Shown here piece after piece: positions 27,666-36,166 of a stretch of 64,000 nt of DNA. This DNA is from Alphaproteobacteria bacterium (GTDB lineage Bacteria > Pseudomonadota > Alphaproteobacteria > Sphingomonadales > Sphingomonadaceae). Position numbers and translations under genes: made by a program. Location: assembly GCA_030426245.1 (NCBI GenBank), contig JAUHYZ010000004.1, forward strand, positions 62,001-126,000. The letters are read 5' to 3'. The first letter of the stretch is position 1; every line of letters begins with the position of its first letter. The notes below the pieces were generated by a model. It ran no database searches. It saw only the letters and a program-made list of their open reading frames with translations, and was not told the origin of the DNA.

Positions 27666-29615
27666 ATGGAATCGATTGAAGCAGTAATGGACGCGCGGCC
27701 CGAACGGCCCGAACTCTTGATGGCGAGCGATGCATTCATCGACGAAGTCGTCACTCATGCAGATCCGATGGCCATGCGCGGCCTGCTGTTCATGCTGACC
27801 GGCGACAAAGAACTGGAAGAGATGAAGCTGGAAAAGCGGCGCTTCGGCAGAGTGGAGGCGATGGCCCCCGCCAGCGATGAAGACGTGGCGATGATCCGGC
27901 GCAAGGCGGCGGATTTCCTGAAGGCCTATCGCGATTCCGGTGCCGGCCCCATCGACTACGGCAGCAAGGAGAATGTGGCCAAGGCCCTGGATCTGGTCGT
28001 CGGCGAGAAGATCATGGACCGCGCACGCGATCTGATGGTGGAGGAAACCGCGCTCGATCCCTGGTGCCGTTCGCTGGAATGGAAGGCCCAGCCCGACCCG
28101 GAGCGCCTGAAAAACTTCCACGTCACGATCATCGGCGCCGGCATGGGCGGGCTCAACGCCGCATTGCAGATGAAGCGCGCCGGAATTCCCTTCGACGTGA
28201 TCGAAAAGAACGACGAAGTCGGCGGCACCTGGTATGAAAACCATTATCCCGGCGCCCGTGTGGACACGCCCAGCCGCGGCTATACCAACCTGATTGCCGT
28301 CGATTACCCCTATCCCCGCGCATTCGGGACGAATGAAGATTGCCAGAACATCTTCGAATGGATTTCCCACCACTTCAACCTGCGCAAGGACATCGCCTTC
28401 AATACCGAAGTCCGCTCCCTGACCTGGGACGACGAGTCTGGAGAGTGGGAGATCGTGACCTCCGGACCCGAAGGCGAAAAGACACAGCGCGCCAATGCGG
28501 TGATCAGCGGGGTCGGCCTGCTGGCCCGCCCGAACATTCCCAATGTCGAAGGGATGGACGAATTTCAGGGTCAGGCCTGGCACACGGCCCGCTGGCCCAG
28601 GGACGCCGATCTGCGCGGCAAGAAAGTGGCCGTTATCGGCACGGGCTGCACCGGCTATCAGATGATTCCGGTGCTCGCGAAAACCGAAGGCATCGAGCTC
28701 ACTGTATTTCAGCGCACGCCGCAATGGATCTTCCCGGTGCCCGGCTACACCTCCGATTCCAAGCCGGAATTGCTCTGGCTTGACCGGAACTTCCCGTTCC
28801 ATGCCAATTTCCTGCGCTTCAAGACGATCTATGGCTCAGGGCCGGACTTCGTGAAGATGTTCGACATCGATCCGGATTTCGACGATCCCTATTCTGTCAG
28901 TCCGGCAGGCGCGGAAGCGCGCGAGCGCGCAATCCAGTTCCTCAAGAGCAAGATCAGCGATCCTGGGCTGGTCGAAACGATGATCCCCGAACATCCGGTC
29001 TGGTCGGCGCGCCCCGTCGTGGTCGATCCGGACGATTGCGTGCTCGATACGATTCAGCAGGACAACGTCACGCTCGTGCCCCAGGGGATCAAACGGATCA
29101 ACAAGACCGGGATCGTGGCCGCCGACGGTACGCAGCACGATGTCGACGTGATCGTCTTCGCAACCGGCTTCAAGGCGCATGACGTGCTCTGGCCGATGAA
29201 GGTCATCGGCAAGAACGGCCGCGATATCGAGGAGGTGTGGAAGGATGAAGGCGCGCGCGCCTATCTGGGGGCGATGGTCCCCGAATTCCCCAACCTGTTC
29301 ATGCTCTACGGGCCCAATACCAATGGCGGCCTCGGCGTGCCTCAATATCACGAGGTGACCACGCGCTATATTCTGAAGTGCCTGGAAGAGTTGATCCTGG
29401 AAGGCAAGAAATCGGTCGACGTGAAGGAAGATGCCTATTGGCGCTACGCCAGGGAAGTCGACGAGGGCAATGCAAAGAAGGTCTGGAGCGACCCGCGCGG
29501 GAACAGCTATTGGTGGAGCAGCTACGGCCGGTCGGTCACCAATACGCCATTCACGGGCTATGAGATCAGGGAACATCTGCTGAAACCGGACTGGAACGAT
29601 CTGATCGTCGAATAG
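27666..29615 (+). CDS. Type I Baeyer-Villiger flavin monooxygenase (HAPMO-like, long form)
   Basis: A 649-residue FAD- and NADPH-dependent enzyme that inserts oxygen next to a ketone to give an ester or lactone. It has the FAD Rossmann motif IGAGMGGLNAA (about residue 156), the Baeyer-Villiger fingerprint FQGQAWHTARWP (residues 300-311, with His306) and the NADPH motif VIGTGCTGYQ (about 325). The extra 140-residue N-terminal domain and the overall length match the 4-hydroxyacetophenone monooxygenase group. The real substrate is unknown; aromatic ketones, cyclic ketones or steroids are possible. ATG 27666 follows GGAAAGG by 5 bases; an in-frame GTG two codons earlier overlaps that site. Two terminator-like hairpins follow the gene. 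Confidence 0.92.
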   Translation: MESIEAVMDARPERPELLMASDAFIDEVVTHADPMAMRGLLFMLTGDKELEEMKLEKRRFGRVEAMAPASDEDVAMIRRKAADFLKAYRDSGAGPIDYGSKENVAKALDLVVGEKIMDRARDLMVEETALDPWCRSLEWKAQPDPERLKNFHVTIIGAGMGGLNAALQMKRAGIPFDVIEKNDEVGGTWYENHYPGARVDTPSRGYTNLIAVDYPYPRAFGTNEDCQNIFEWISHHFNLRKDIAFNTEVRSLTWDDESGEWEIVTSGPEGEKTQRANAVISGVGLLARPNIPNVEGMDEFQGQAWHTARWPRDADLRGKKVAVIGTGCTGYQMIPVLAKTEGIELTVFQRTPQWIFPVPGYTSDSKPELLWLDRNFPFHANFLRFKTIYGSGPDFVKMFDIDPDFDDPYSVSPAGAEARERAIQFLKSKISDPGLVETMIPEHPVWSARPVVVDPDDCVLDTIQQDNVTLVPQGIKRINKTGIVAADGTQHDVDVIVFATGFKAHDVLWPMKVIGKNGRDIEEVWKDEGARAYLGAMVPEFPNLFMLYGPNTNGGLGVPQYHEVTTRYILKCLEELILEGKKSVDVKEDAYWRYAREVDEGNAKKVWSDPRGNSYWWSSYGRSVTNTPFTGYEIREHLLKPDWNDLIVE

Positions 29616-29661
29616 CCGCTCCGGCGCGTCGCGCGCGCCATAACAGTGCCATGATCGAGGA

Positions 29662-29689
29662 CCGGCCGGACCCATTGCAGTCCGGCCGG
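29662..29689 (+). terminator. 10-bp GC hairpin downstream of the monooxygenase gene
   Basis: CCGGCCGGAC (29662-29671) and GTCCGGCCGG (29680-29689) form a perfect 10-bp stem with an 8-base loop, 47 bases after the stop codon, followed by GCTTTGCG. The T-run is poor, so it may terminate weakly or protect the transcript end. Confidence 0.45.
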
Positions 29690-29765
29690 GCTTTGCGTGT
29701 CGGCCGCCTTGCCGGACCGCGCGGAAAATCCATCAGTCCACTGCGATTTGCTGCTGCATCGAAAC

Positions 29766-29795
29766 AACCCCGCAACAATTAAGGGGTTTTTCTTT
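29766..29795 (+). terminator. Rho-independent terminator candidate
   Basis: AACCCC (29766-29771), an 11-base loop and GGGGTT (29783-29788) form the stem, and the T-rich run TTTTTCTTT ends at 29795. It separates the monooxygenase transcript from phaB. Together with the hairpin at 29662 it forms a tandem pair. Confidence 0.55.
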
Positions 29796-29869
29796 GCTTG
29801 CGCGCTGAACTCCTCTTAACGTTGCAGGTGAGGAGGGGGAGACGACAAGAGATTGACACAGGAGCACAC

Positions 29870-30592
29870 ATGACACGCGTCGCAATCGTGACTGGCGGAA
29901 CCCGCGGCATCGGCAAGGCCATCAGCCTTGCTTTGAGGGACCAGGGCCGCACAGTGGTGGCCAATTATGCGGGCAACGAAGAAAAAGCCCGCGCCTTCAC
30001 CGAAGAAACCGGCATTGCAGCCTACAGATGGGACGTAGGCGACCACGAAGCCACACTCGCCGGATGCAAACAGGTCGAAGAGGAAGTCGGCAACGTCGAC
30101 ATCGTAGTGAACAATGCCGGCATCACGCGCGACGCAACGCTCCACAAGATGAGCTTCGAAGACTGGAACGAGGTGATGCGCATCAACCTCGGCGGCTGTT
30201 TCAACATGGCCAAGGCCTGCTTCCCCGGCATGCGCGAACGCGGCTGGGGCCGGATCGTCAATATCGGATCGATCAACGGTCAGGCCGGCCAGTACGGACA
30301 GGTGAACTATGCCGCCGCCAAGAGCGGCATTCACGGCTTCACCAAGGCGCTGGCCCAGGAGGGCGCCCGCTTCGGGGTGACCGTCAACGCGATCGCACCG
30401 GGCTATATCGATACCGACATGGTCTCCGCCGTGCCCGAGGCCGTGCTGGAAAAGATCGTCGCACGCATTCCGATCGGACGGCTGGGCCATGCCGAAGAGA
30501 TCGCCCGCGGCGTTGCCTTCCTGACGGCCGAAGATGCCGAATTCGTCACCGGTTCGACCATGTCGATCAATGGCGGCCAGCACATGTATTGA
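29870..30592 (+). CDS. phaB: Acetoacetyl-CoA reductase
   Basis: PhaB reduces acetoacetyl-CoA to (R)-3-hydroxybutyryl-CoA with NADPH, the monomer for polyhydroxybutyrate. The 240-residue short-chain dehydrogenase has the cofactor motif VTGGTRGIGKA, NNAG at 81-84, and the catalytic Ser134, Tyr147 and Lys151 (NIGSINGQAGQYGQVNYAAAK... pattern). Features shared with PhaB proper rather than FabG include GITRDATLHKM, GQYGQVNYAAAKSGIHGFTK and the ending GSTMSINGGQHMY. AGGAG lies five bases before the ATG, so the upstream in-frame ATG at 29798 is not needed. phaC and phaA are not nearby; phaZ is at the other end of the window. Confidence 0.93.
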   Translation: MTRVAIVTGGTRGIGKAISLALRDQGRTVVANYAGNEEKARAFTEETGIAAYRWDVGDHEATLAGCKQVEEEVGNVDIVVNNAGITRDATLHKMSFEDWNEVMRINLGGCFNMAKACFPGMRERGWGRIVNIGSINGQAGQYGQVNYAAAKSGIHGFTKALAQEGARFGVTVNAIAPGYIDTDMVSAVPEAVLEKIVARIPIGRLGHAEEIARGVAFLTAEDAEFVTGSTMSINGGQHMY

Positions 30593-30640
30593 TGCGTCAG
30601 GCGCCGCAAACGGAACCGGCCGCGCCGGTGAAGGAGCATG

Positions 30641-32038
30641 ATGGCCGAAACGCGGATCGAAAGCGACACGATGGGGCAAATCGCGGTCCCCGCAGACAGG
30701 CTGTGGGGCGCGCAGACCCAGCGCTCGCTTGAGAATTTCCGGATCGGCGGGGAGCGCATGCCGCTCCCCGTCATTCATGCCCTGGGAGTGATCAAGCAGG
30801 CTGCAGCGCGCGTCAATGCGCGGCTCGGCCTGCTCGATACGAAACTGGCCGATGCGATTTCGGCTGCGGCCGCCGAAGTTGCCGGCGGAAAGCTGGACGA
30901 CCATTTCCCCCTGGTCGTATGGCAGACGGGCTCCGGCACACAGAGCAACATGAACGCCAATGAAGTGATCGCCAATCGTGCGAATCAGGCGCTGGGCGGA
31001 GAGCTTGGGGCGAAATCGCCGGTGCACCCCAATGACCACGTCAATCTGAGCCAGTCCTCCAACGACACTTTCCCCAGTGCGATTCATATCGCCGCCGTGC
31101 GCGAAGTGACCGAAAGCCTGCTTCCCGCGCTGCTGGCAATGCATGACGAGCTGGACGGCAAGGCGCGCGCCTGGTCCGGCATCGTCAAGATCGGGCGGAC
31201 CCATACGCAGGATGCGACGCCGCTGACCCTGGGCCAGGAATTCTCCGGCTATGCGCGCCAGATCGCAGCCGGGATCGAGCGCATTCAGGTAACGCTGCCC
31301 GACCTTTACGAATTGGCGCAGGGCGGCACGGCTGTCGGCACCGGGCTCAATGCGCCGGAAGGGTTTGCGGAAGCGGTCGCGGGCGAAATCGCCAAGGCGA
31401 CGGGCTTTCCCTTCACCACGGCGCCCAACAAGTTCGAAGCGCTGGCAGCGCAAGACGCGCTGCTGTTTGCGCATGGCGCGATCAACGCGGTGGCGGCCAG
31501 CCTCTACAAGATCGCCGCCGACATCCGCCTGCTGGGTTCCGGGCCGCGTTCGGGCCTAGGCGAACTGGCATTACCCGCCAATGAGCCGGGATCGTCGATC
31601 ATGCCCGGCAAGGTAAACCCCACCCAGTGCGAAGCCATGACGCAGGTCTGCGCGCAGATCTTCGGCAACCACACCACGCTGACTTTCGCGGACAGCCAGG
31701 GCCAGTTCGAACTCAACACCTACCGCCCAGTGCTGGCCTACAACTTCCTGCAATCCGTGCGCCTGATGGCGGATGCGGCCCAAAGCTTCACCGCAAACCT
31801 GCTGGCAGGGCTCGAGCCGCGCGAGGAAAATATCGCTGCAGGCGTCGAACGTTCGCTGATGCTGGTGACCGCACTGGCCCCCACTATCGGCTATGACAAG
31901 GCCGCGGCCATCGCCAAGTCCGCCCATGAAAAGAACATCGGCCTGCGCGATGCCGCGATCGAAAGCGGCGCGATTTCGGCTGAAGATTACGACCGTATCG
32001 TGAGGCCCGAAACGATGCTGGGTCCGGACAGGCAATAG
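30641..32038 (+). CDS. fumC: Fumarate hydratase, class II
   Basis: FumC interconverts fumarate and malate in the citric acid cycle and needs no iron-sulfur cluster. The 465-residue protein has the superfamily signature [15 protein letters not shown], the substrate-binding [12 protein letters not shown] and [13 protein letters not shown] segments and the catalytic His in [24 protein letters not shown] lies four bases before ATG 30641; the ATG one codon earlier (30638) is too close to the site. It is 48 bases after phaB on the same strand and may be read from the same transcript. The ribbon-helix-helix gene follows after 11 bases. Confidence 0.97.
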   Translation: MAETRIESDTMGQIAVPADRLWGAQTQRSLENFRIGGERMPLPVIHALGVIKQAAARVNARLGLLDTKLADAISAAAAEVAGGKLDDHFPLVVWQTGSGTQSNMNANEVIANRANQALGGELGAKSPVHPNDHVNLSQSSNDTFPSAIHIAAVREVTESLLPALLAMHDELDGKARAWSGIVKIGRTHTQDATPLTLGQEFSGYARQIAAGIERIQVTLPDLYELAQGGTAVGTGLNAPEGFAEAVAGEIAKATGFPFTTAPNKFEALAAQDALLFAHGAINAVAASLYKIAADIRLLGSGPRSGLGELALPANEPGSSIMPGKVNPTQCEAMTQVCAQIFGNHTTLTFADSQGQFELNTYRPVLAYNFLQSVRLMADAAQSFTANLLAGLEPREENIAAGVERSLMLVTALAPTIGYDKAAAIAKSAHEKNIGLRDAAIESGAISAEDYDRIVRPETMLGPDRQ

Positions 32039-32049
32039 GTAATAGGTGG

Positions 32050-32280
32050 ATGCCCGCCCCCTACCATCCCCCGGTGAAGCGTTCGGTCGAGATTGCCGGA
32101 CACAAGACCTCGGTCAGCCTCGAGCCCTTGTTCTGGGAGATGTTGCGGGAAGCGGCAGCCCGCGAAGGCGTTCCGGTAAATGCCTTGGTCGCACGCATCG
32201 ATGCCGAGCGCATTCAGGCTCAAACACCTCCCGGGCTGGCAGGCGCGATCAGGCTGTGGCTGGCGGCGAATGCGCCCTAG
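32050..32280 (+). CDS. Ribbon-helix-helix domain protein
   Basis: A 76-residue protein of the RHH_4 type. The stretch KRSVEIAGHKTSVSLEPLFW has the beta strand and first-helix pattern of the fold, followed by a second helix (EMLREAAAREGVPVNALV) and a third (LAGAIRLWLAAN). Such proteins usually dimerise to bind DNA, but the RHH_4 group is poorly characterised and often sits beside fumC in this bacterial order. The gene starts 11 bases after the fumC stop and is probably co-transcribed. It converges with the small membrane-protein gene after eight bases. Confidence 0.78.
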   Translation: MPAPYHPPVKRSVEIAGHKTSVSLEPLFWEMLREAAAREGVPVNALVARIDAERIQAQTPPGLAGAIRLWLAANAP

Positions 32281-32288
32281 CTGACAGA

Positions 32289-32528
32289 TCAGTAGTTGCC
32301 TGGCGGATCGCTGGCGGGAAAACTCTCATCGCCATCTTCGTCCGCTTCCGTCCAGGGCTCGTCGGAAGGATCGCGCATGGCATCGGGGCCGGCATTCCTG
32401 ATCTGCGCGTCGTTGCCGGGCGCGCCTTCACCTTCGGCAAAGGCAGCCGGGGCCTGCCGCGCCTTCTGCCACCCACGAAAAAGCATGAAGCCGCCAAAGA
32501 GCAGTGCGGCACGTGACAACAGACCCAT
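32289..32528 (-). CDS. Small membrane protein with DESFPASDPP tail (paralogue B)
   Basis: A 79-residue protein with one hydrophobic N-terminal segment (MGLLSRAALLFGGFMLFRGW), a Gln/Ala-rich linker and an acidic tail containing RNAGPDAMRD and ending DGDESFPASDPPGNY. The same tail motif closes the neighbouring gene at 32.6-32.9 kb, so the two are tandem paralogues that have diverged in the middle. GGGAG lies 8 bases before the ATG. Function is unknown. The DESFPASDPP ending occurs in short proteins of many bacteria, to my knowledge without an assigned role. The 80 bases between the two genes hold a 7-bp GC hairpin. Confidence 0.75.
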   Translation of the reverse strand: MGLLSRAALLFGGFMLFRGWQKARQAPAAFAEGEGAPGNDAQIRNAGPDAMRDPSDEPWTEADEDGDESFPASDPPGNY

Positions 32529-32608
32529 TCAGCGGTCTCCCTGGTGGTTGAACCCTTGCGCCGGCACCGGGGCCCCGGAATGCCCCGGGGTTGCGCCGCC
32601 GTAGATCG

Positions 32609-32851
32609 TCAGTAATTCGCCGGCGGGTCGCTCGCCGGAAAGCTCTCGTCGCTCGCTTCGTCTGCCTTGTTCCACTTGCGGCCGGCTCCGTCGCGCATGG
32701 CATCGGGCCCCGCGTCGCGCACTTTGGTCTTGTTCGCGCCGGAATTCTGCCCGGCAGCAAATGCGGCCTGCTTGTCCTCTTTGGATTTCTCCCAAATGCG
32801 GAAACCCGCATATCCGGCAGCTCCGAGCGCCGCCATTTTCAACAAACCCAT
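32609..32851 (-). CDS. Small membrane protein with DESFPASDPP tail (paralogue A)
   Basis: An 80-residue protein with a short hydrophobic start (MGLLKMAALGAAGYAGFRIW), a charged middle (EKSKEDKQAAFAAGQN) and the tail VRDAGPDAMRD ... DEASDESFPASDPPANY shared with its downstream neighbour. Start and end are conserved between the two copies while the centre is not, which points to a membrane anchor plus a functional C-terminal peptide. AAGGAG precedes the ATG by seven bases and lies beside a hairpin (CTTTCCC/GGGAAAG, 32862-32868 and 32889-32895). The gene follows murA on the same strand after 60 bases. No function is known to me. Confidence 0.78.
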   Translation of the reverse strand: MGLLKMAALGAAGYAGFRIWEKSKEDKQAAFAAGQNSGANKTKVRDAGPDAMRDGAGRKWNKADEASDESFPASDPPANY

Positions 32852-32911
32852 AATGAAACTCCTTTCCCTCCCCCAACGCTTGGAAGAAGGGAAAGGTCCG
32901 CACCCCGCACT

Positions 32912-34195
32912 TCAGCCTTCGCCGACGCGTTCGACCTGCGCGCCTAGAAGCGCGAACTTTTCTTCCAGCCGCTCATAACCGCGATCGAGATGATAAAGCC
33001 GGTGGACCTGCGTTTCGCCTTCCGCCGCCAGCCCGGCGATCACCAGGCTCATCGATGCACGCAGATCGGTGGCCATCACTTCCGCACCGGTGAGTTTTTC
33101 CACCCCGTGCACGATCGCCGTGCGGCCCGACGTTTCGATATTGGCGCCCATGCGATTGAGTTCGGGCACATGCATGTAACGGTTTTCGAAAATCGTTTCC
33201 GTCAGCACGCTGGTGCCTTCCCCCTTGCACAGCAGCGCCATGAGCTGCGCCTGCATGTCGGTGGGAAAGCCGGGATAGGGCGCTGTCGAAACGGTGACTT
33301 CCCGGATCGGTCCATCGGCCGCCACGTGAATGCCGCCCTTCACCTCTTCCACGGCAACCCCGGCATCGCGCAGTGCCTGCAGCGTCGCTTCCATATCGCC
33401 GGGTGCGGCGCCCTGCAGCGTGACTTCGCCGCCTGTAATCGCAGCGGCACAGGCGAAGGAGCCTGCCTCGATCCTGTCGGGCATCACCTTATAGGTCGCG
33501 CCGTGCAGCCGGGGCTGCCCCCGGACGAGGATCCGGCTGGTCCCCTGGCCCGAAATCTCGCAGCCCATGGCGCAAAGCAGGCCGCACAGATCGACGATCT
33601 CCGGTTCGCGCGCAGCGTTTTCGATCACCGTTTCTCCCTGGGCAAGAGAGGCTGCCATCAGGGCATTTTCCGTCGCGCCGACGGACGGGAAGGGCAAAGT
33701 GATCTTCCCGCCTTTCAGCCCCCCATCGGGCGCCACTGCGCGGACATAGCCATTGGCGACCTCGATCGTGGCGCCCAGCGCCTCGAACGCCTTGAGGTGG
33801 AAGTCGATCGGCCGGTTGCCGATGGCGCAGCCGCCCGGCAGCGAAACGGTCGCCTCACCCGCACGAGCCAGCAGCGGCCCGAGCACGACGATGGAAGCCC
33901 GCATCTTGCGCACGAGATCGTAGGGCGCCGTAGTCGAAGTGAGGCGAGTCGCCTCCAGTGTCATCACGCGCCCGAAATCGCCCGGCCTGGTGCCGGCGAT
34001 GGAAGTCGAAACCCCGAACTGCGTCATCAGATGCTGGAAACTGTCTATATCCGCCAGCCGCGGCAGATTGCGCAGGGTAAGCGGCTCGTCGGTCAGCAAT
34101 GCGCAAGGCAGCAAGGTGAGCGCTGCATTTTTTGCGCCGGAAATGGGAATAGTGCCGGAAAGGCGCTTGCCGCCTTCTATAATTATCTTGTCCAT
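32912..34195 (-). CDS. murA: UDP-N-acetylglucosamine 1-carboxyvinyltransferase
   Basis: MurA joins phosphoenolpyruvate to UDP-GlcNAc, the first committed step of peptidoglycan synthesis, in the cytoplasm. The 427-residue protein has the opening [22 protein letters not shown] and the mobile loop with catalytic Cys123 in [12 protein letters not shown]; this is the cysteine form, which is fosfomycin-sensitive in general. The ending [21 protein letters not shown] is typical of the family. It is divergent from galU, with 115 bases between the starts, so the two envelope-precursor genes share a promoter region. Two small membrane-protein genes follow downstream. Confidence 0.98.
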   Translation of the reverse strand: MDKIIIEGGKRLSGTIPISGAKNAALTLLPCALLTDEPLTLRNLPRLADIDSFQHLMTQFGVSTSIAGTRPGDFGRVMTLEATRLTSTTAPYDLVRKMRASIVVLGPLLARAGEATVSLPGGCAIGNRPIDFHLKAFEALGATIEVANGYVRAVAPDGGLKGGKITLPFPSVGATENALMAASLAQGETVIENAAREPEIVDLCGLLCAMGCEISGQGTSRILVRGQPRLHGATYKVMPDRIEAGSFACAAAITGGEVTLQGAAPGDMEATLQALRDAGVAVEEVKGGIHVAADGPIREVTVSTAPYPGFPTDMQAQLMALLCKGEGTSVLTETIFENRYMHVPELNRMGANIETSGRTAIVHGVEKLTGAEVMATDLRASMSLVIAGLAAEGETQVHRLYHLDRGYERLEEKFALLGAQVERVGEG

Positions 34196-34240
34196 ACAGT
34201 GTCGTTTAACCGGAAAGGAGCCTTGAGCAAGGTGAAGGAT

Positions 34241-34303
34241 TTGTGACTTCGCACAACCAATGGATCGCGCTGGTTGACTGGGCTACGAACCTCTCCCTAT
34301 GCC
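34241..34303 (+). promoter_or_regulatory. Candidate galU promoter with upstream palindrome; possible leaderless start
   Basis: TTGACT (34274-34279), an 18-base spacer and TATGCC (34298-34303) form a plausible promoter. Transcription would begin at about 34310, next to the galU ATG at 34311, and no ribosome site is visible before that ATG, which fits a leaderless message. Upstream lies TTGTG-N6-CACAA (34241-34256), a symmetric site of the kind bound by CRP or LacI-type regulators. Confidence 0.38.
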
Positions 34304-34310
34304 GTAAATC

Positions 34311-35183
34311 ATGAGCAGCCGTAAACCGATCAAGAAAGCCGTGTTCCCCGTTGCCGGGCTCGGCACACGTTTCCTGCCCGCCACCAAGGCCATTCCCAAG
34401 GAGATGCTTCCGGTCATCGACCGGCCGCTGATCCAATATGCCGTGGACGAGGCGCGCGAAGCAGGCATCGAACAGATGATCTTCGTCACCGGGCGCGGGA
34501 AGACCGCCATCGTCGAACATTTCGACATCGCATTCGAACTTGAATCGACGATGAGCGAGCGCGGCAAGGATATGAGCATCCTGGAGGCGACGCGCGCCAC
34601 GCCGGGCGACATCATCACTGTGCGCCAGCAAGTCCCGATGGGGCTGGGTCACGCGATCTGGTGCGCGCGTGCGATCGTGGGCGACGATCCCTTTGCAATC
34701 TTCCTGCCCGACGAATTGATGATCGGATCGCCGGGCTGCATGAAGCAGATGGTGGACGCCTATGACGAAGTGGGCGGCAACCTGATCAGCGTGATCGAAG
34801 TACCCAGGGAAGAGGTCTTCTCCTACGGCGTGATCGATCCGGGCGCCGAATCCGGCGCGCTGACCGAGGTGAAGGGCCTGGTGGAAAAGCCGGCCGTGGA
34901 AGACGCGCCATCGAACAAGATCGTCTCCGGTCGCTACATCCTGCAGCCCGAAGTCATGCGGACGCTGGAAAACCAGGGCAAGGGCGCGGGCGGCGAGATC
35001 CAGCTGACCGACGCGATGGCCCGGATGATCGGCGACCAGCCTTTCCACGCCGTGACCTTCGACGGCAAACGTTATGATTGCGGGAGCAAGCTGGGTTTCA
35101 TCGAAGCGACACTGGCGCTTGCGCTGGAGCGCGAAGATATGGGCGAGGACGTCCGCGCATTGGCCCAGCGGCTGCTGGCCTGA
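34311..35183 (+). CDS. galU: UTP-glucose-1-phosphate uridylyltransferase
   Basis: GalU makes UDP-glucose, the donor for exopolysaccharide, LPS core and glycan synthesis. The 290-residue protein has the nucleotidyltransferase loop FPVAGLGTRFLPATKAIPKEMLP, the QxxPxGLGHAIW segment, the metal-binding Asp in FLPDELM and the GGEIQLTDA motif. The length is typical for the bacterial GalU family. It is divergent from murA and followed by a strong bidirectional terminator. Confidence 0.97.
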   Translation: MSSRKPIKKAVFPVAGLGTRFLPATKAIPKEMLPVIDRPLIQYAVDEAREAGIEQMIFVTGRGKTAIVEHFDIAFELESTMSERGKDMSILEATRATPGDIITVRQQVPMGLGHAIWCARAIVGDDPFAIFLPDELMIGSPGCMKQMVDAYDEVGGNLISVIEVPREEVFSYGVIDPGAESGALTEVKGLVEKPAVEDAPSNKIVSGRYILQPEVMRTLENQGKGAGGEIQLTDAMARMIGDQPFHAVTFDGKRYDCGSKLGFIEATLALALEREDMGEDVRALAQRLLA

Positions 35184-35242
35184 ACGGTCCCTTTGTGCGG
35201 GGGCGCGAGCTTCCGCCAAACCGCTGCACAACGCGCATAAGG

Positions 35243-35267
35243 AAAAGGCGGCCAATGGCCGCCTTTT
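35243..35267. terminator. Bidirectional rho-independent terminator
   Basis: AAAAGGCGGCC (35243-35253), loop AAT and GGCCGCCTTTT (35257-35267) form an 11-bp stem with T-runs on both strands. It lies between galU and the converging M23 peptidase gene, and serves both. Confidence 0.92.
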
Positions 35268-35306
35268 CTTTTCCGTCCTGAAATCCGAATGGATTGACCG
35301 GCAGGC

Positions 35307-36011
35307 TTATTCGGGTCCGCCCTGGCCGCCGGCTTCCCGGCTGATTGCAAGCCGCTCACCGGTCATCTCGCCCCGCATATAGGGGATCGGGTTCACGGCT
35401 TCGCCGGAAAGGCGCACTTCGTAATGGAGGTGCGGGCCGGTCGAGCGGCCGGTGGAACCGACATAGCCGATCAGGTCACCCTTCTTCACCCGGTCGCCGG
35501 CTTTCACGGCAAAGCCGGAAAGATGCGCGAAACGCGTATGCAATTCGCCGCCATGTTCGATCTGGATGTAATTGCCGTAGCTGCCATAGCGATTGGCCCG
35601 GGCCACGACACCGTCAGCGGTCGCGTAAACCGGCGTGCCGGTGCTTGCCGCCAGATCGACACCCTTGTGCTGGCTGCGGCGGCCAAGGACCGGATGGTTG
35701 CGCATGCCGTAATCGCTGGTGAGCATCATCTTGCCCAGCGGCATCCGTGAAGGGATGGACATCGCAGGCCGGCGCGCTTCGCCGACAACGCCGCTGCCAT
35801 CGTCGAGCGACTGCCAGCTCTGGAACAGTTGGCTGAATTCCTCGTCACCCTTGCCCAGCGGCGACTGCGATCCATCGGTAATCTTGTGAACCTGCCCGCT
35901 GATCTGGGCCGAAGCGGCCTCCGTCTGCGCGGCGGCGGGGCTCATGCCCATTGCCATCACTGCGACAAACAGCGCAGCAGGAAGTTTGTGAAATCTGGTA
36001 TTGAAGCGCAT
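35307..36011 (-). CDS. Exported M23 family metallopeptidase (LytM domain)
   Basis: A 234-residue periplasmic protein. A signal peptide (LPAALFVAVMAMGMSPAAAQ) is followed by about 80 residues of linker and an M23 domain. The zinc ligands are visible: His and Asp in RRSQHKGVDLAA and the HxH pair in GPHLHYEVR; the preceding His in HTRFAHLSGF is the usual active-site histidine. With these residues intact it is likely to be an active peptidoglycan endopeptidase, not a degenerate activator of the EnvC type. It is a single-gene unit between the terminator and a 155-base gap containing two short GC hairpins (CGCGTT/AACGCG near 36064 and GCCCG/CGGGC near 36085) of unclear role. Confidence 0.92.
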   Translation of the reverse strand: MRFNTRFHKLPAALFVAVMAMGMSPAAAQTEAASAQISGQVHKITDGSQSPLGKGDEEFSQLFQSWQSLDDGSGVVGEARRPAMSIPSRMPLGKMMLTSDYGMRNHPVLGRRSQHKGVDLAASTGTPVYATADGVVARANRYGSYGNYIQIEHGGELHTRFAHLSGFAVKAGDRVKKGDLIGYVGSTGRSTGPHLHYEVRLSGEAVNPIPYMRGEMTGERLAISREAGGQGGPE

Positions 36012-36166
36012 TGCGTCCCGTTTCCGTCCTATCGTTGGGCGGTATTCCGCCTCGATATCCCCGACGCGTTCCCCAACGCGCTGGCCCGATGCCGGGCCTG
36101 AAAAAATTTTCCGAATGCCAGGAACTCGTCCGGCCTTTCGTCATTGGGAGGTAAACAGGCGCTGCA

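Noticed and set aside
32428-32811. 127-codon minus-strand frame across the two small membrane-protein genes
   Set aside because: It is an alternative frame over two well-supported short genes, Arg/Pro-rich and without any motif.
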